Shown: positions 21,707 through 22,539 of the stretch, one piece after another
Numbering within the stretch: the first letter of the stretch is position 1
Layout of the letters: each line of letters opens with the position of its first letter
Virus record (IMG/VR): IMGVR_UViG_3300021960_005415
Span: 1-22,539 of that record
Strand: one strand, 5' to 3'
DNA: 22,539 nt
Source: a virus
The notes under the pieces: model-generated
The model's input: only the letters and a program-made list of their open reading frames with translations
What the model was told of the DNA's origin: nothing
Databases searched by the model: none
Position numbers and translations under genes: made by a program

Positions 21707-21770
21707 TGTTTTAGAGTTATGCTCAATTGTTTGTTTGGTAAAGGTGTCCTCGTGGCACCTTTATTTTTTT
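21707..21770 (+). ncRNA. candidate short non-coding RNA
   Basis: A TACATTTG element at 21693-21700 and a rho-independent terminator at 21740-21770 bracket about 64 nt with no reading frame, followed by a second, independent promoter at 21772. This arrangement would yield a short structured RNA. The 16 nt at 21708-21723 (GTTTTAGAGTTATGCT) differ by one base from the start of the Streptococcus type II-A CRISPR repeat, though the rest of that repeat is absent. Alternatively the terminator simply ends read-through from the 252-aa gene. Confidence 0.3.
21740..21770 (+). terminator. rho-independent terminator
   Basis: AAAGGTGTC (21740-21748) pairs with GGCACCTTT (21754-21762; one G-T wobble) around a 5-nt loop, followed by A and seven T. 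Confidence 0.85.
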
Positions 21771-21771
21771 G

Positions 21772-21779
21772 TATCTTTG
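21772..21779 (+). promoter_or_regulatory. promoter element of the final gene
   Basis: TATCTTTG, directly after the terminator T-run and 15 nt before the ATG at 21795. Confidence 0.7.
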
Positions 21780-21794
21780 TGAAAAGATATTTTC

Positions 21795-22539
21795 ATGATT
21801 AATTCAGTAAGAAACACCGTATTGTCTATTCTTAATAAGAATAACTACGGATATATCTCTCCTTCAGACTTTAACCTATTTGCCAAGCAGGCACAAATGG
21901 AGATATATGAAGAGTATTACAGTAGCTATAATAAAACAATCAATGCGGAGAATGCTCGCATATCAGGTACAGAGTACGCTGACATCGAGAATCCAATTGC
22001 AGAGGTATTAGAAGGATTCTTGCGAAATGACACACTTACACAGGTTGCACCTGCAACAAATCAATACTTTTTACCTTCGATAACCACAACGGGGTACGCT
22101 CCATATATGATTAGTAGATTGACCTGCTTTAACGGAACTACAAGATTGGGTGATGCCGAGAAGGTTGCAAATGCAAGAATCTATATGTTATTGGATTCTA
22201 TGCTTACATCGCCAACAGAAATGTTTCCTGCTTATATTATCGAAGACAATATTATAACTGTCTATCCCGATACAATTAATGGAACTTCTTCTCTTAAGTG
22301 CTCATATTTTAGATTGCCAAAAGACCCTAAATGGACTTACATAAACCTATCTAATGGTGAGCCTGCATTTGACCAATCGCAACCTGACTATCAAGATTTT
22401 GAACTTCCGGGGGAAGATGAATATAAATTAGTGATGAAGATACTTCAATACTGTGGTATGTCAATTAGAGAATTACAGGTTACACAATATGGTATTCAGC
22501 AGGAGCAATCAGAGAATCCTGCATTTAGTACACAACAAT
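21795..22539 (+). CDS. conserved structural-type protein, 3' truncated by window end
   Basis: An open frame from the ATG at 21795 to the window end, 248 codons with no stop, so the C-terminus is missing. The start MINSVRNTVLSILNKNNYGY, then ISPSDFNLFAKQAQMEIYEE is, from memory, shared by structural proteins of Bacteroidota phages encoded downstream of the capsid. The rest is mixed (YMISRLTCFNGTTRLGDAEK, FPAYIIEDNIITVYPDTING, LPGEDEYKLVMKILQYCGMS). A head-to-tail connector or neck role fits both position and size but is inference. It has its own TATCTTTG promoter and an AT-rich leader without a Shine-Dalgarno sequence. Confidence 0.75.
   Translation, partial: MINSVRNTVLSILNKNNYGYISPSDFNLFAKQAQMEIYEEYYSSYNKTINAENARISGTEYADIENPIAEVLEGFLRNDTLTQVAPATNQYFLPSITTTGYAPYMISRLTCFNGTTRLGDAEKVANARIYMLLDSMLTSPTEMFPAYIIEDNIITVYPDTINGTSSLKCSYFRLPKDPKWTYINLSNGEPAFDQSQPDYQDFELPGEDEYKLVMKILQYCGMSIRELQVTQYGIQQEQSENPAFSTQQ

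Noticed and set aside
21708-21723. A CRISPR array or tracrRNA gene
   Set aside because: Only one partial repeat-like 16-mer is present, with no spacers, no second repeat and no cas gene; kept only as a cautious finding about a possible small RNA.

Overview
The window is part of a tailed double-stranded DNA phage (Caudoviricetes) that very probably infects a member of the Bacteroidota. Two lines of evidence support the host call. Upstream regions repeatedly carry the Bacteroidota promoter element TAnnTTTG (TATCTTTG, TAACTTTG, TATTTTTG) a short distance before a start codon. Starts mostly lack a Shine-Dalgarno sequence and instead follow an AT-rich leader. Apart from one small regulator, every gene is on the + strand, packed with 1-10 nt start/stop overlaps. 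No integrase, replication gene, tRNA or CRISPR array is seen.

Layout. 1-291 is a strikingly G-rich leader. 292-486 is a small unknown gene ending in a terminator. 487-778 is AT-rich non-coding DNA with a palindrome and repeated ATGTCGA motifs. 779-2652 holds phage-encoded groEL and groES (in that order, ATGA overlap). 2618-3058 (minus) is a winged-helix regulator that overlaps the groES end and has divergent, overlapping promoters with the next unit. 3113-4936 is a run of seven small, mostly basic proteins closed by a terminator. 5023-8714 encodes virion surface proteins: a beta-rich protein, a cysteine-ladder beta-helix spike, a YadA-like 17-residue-repeat fibre, and several short accessory ORFs. 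8711-10665 is a lysis cassette: two membrane proteins (one holin-like), an Amidase_2 endolysin, a small basic protein and a predicted single-molecule spanin. 10631-11503 is a metallophosphoesterase. 11540-13319 has a coiled-coil protein, a second fibre-like protein, a small protein and a protein that reads as two GroES-like folds in tandem. 13316-20849 is the head module: candidate small terminase, large terminase, portal, acidic scaffold-like protein, major capsid protein, then a strong terminator. 20924-22539 holds two more conserved structural-type genes; the last runs off the window end.

The genes fit together as virion assembly, host attachment and lysis. Terminase, portal, scaffold and capsid build and fill the head. 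The phage brings its own chaperonin (GroEL plus GroES, perhaps plus the tandem GroES-like protein), presumably to fold capsid or fibre proteins. Fibres and spike provide host contact, and amidase, holin and spanin release progeny. Assignments with visible catalytic motifs or clear family sequence (GroEL, GroES, amidase, phosphoesterase, terminase, portal, capsid) are firm. Scaffold, small terminase, holin, spanin and fibre roles rest partly on position and architecture. Several small proteins look conserved among phages but have no function I can name.
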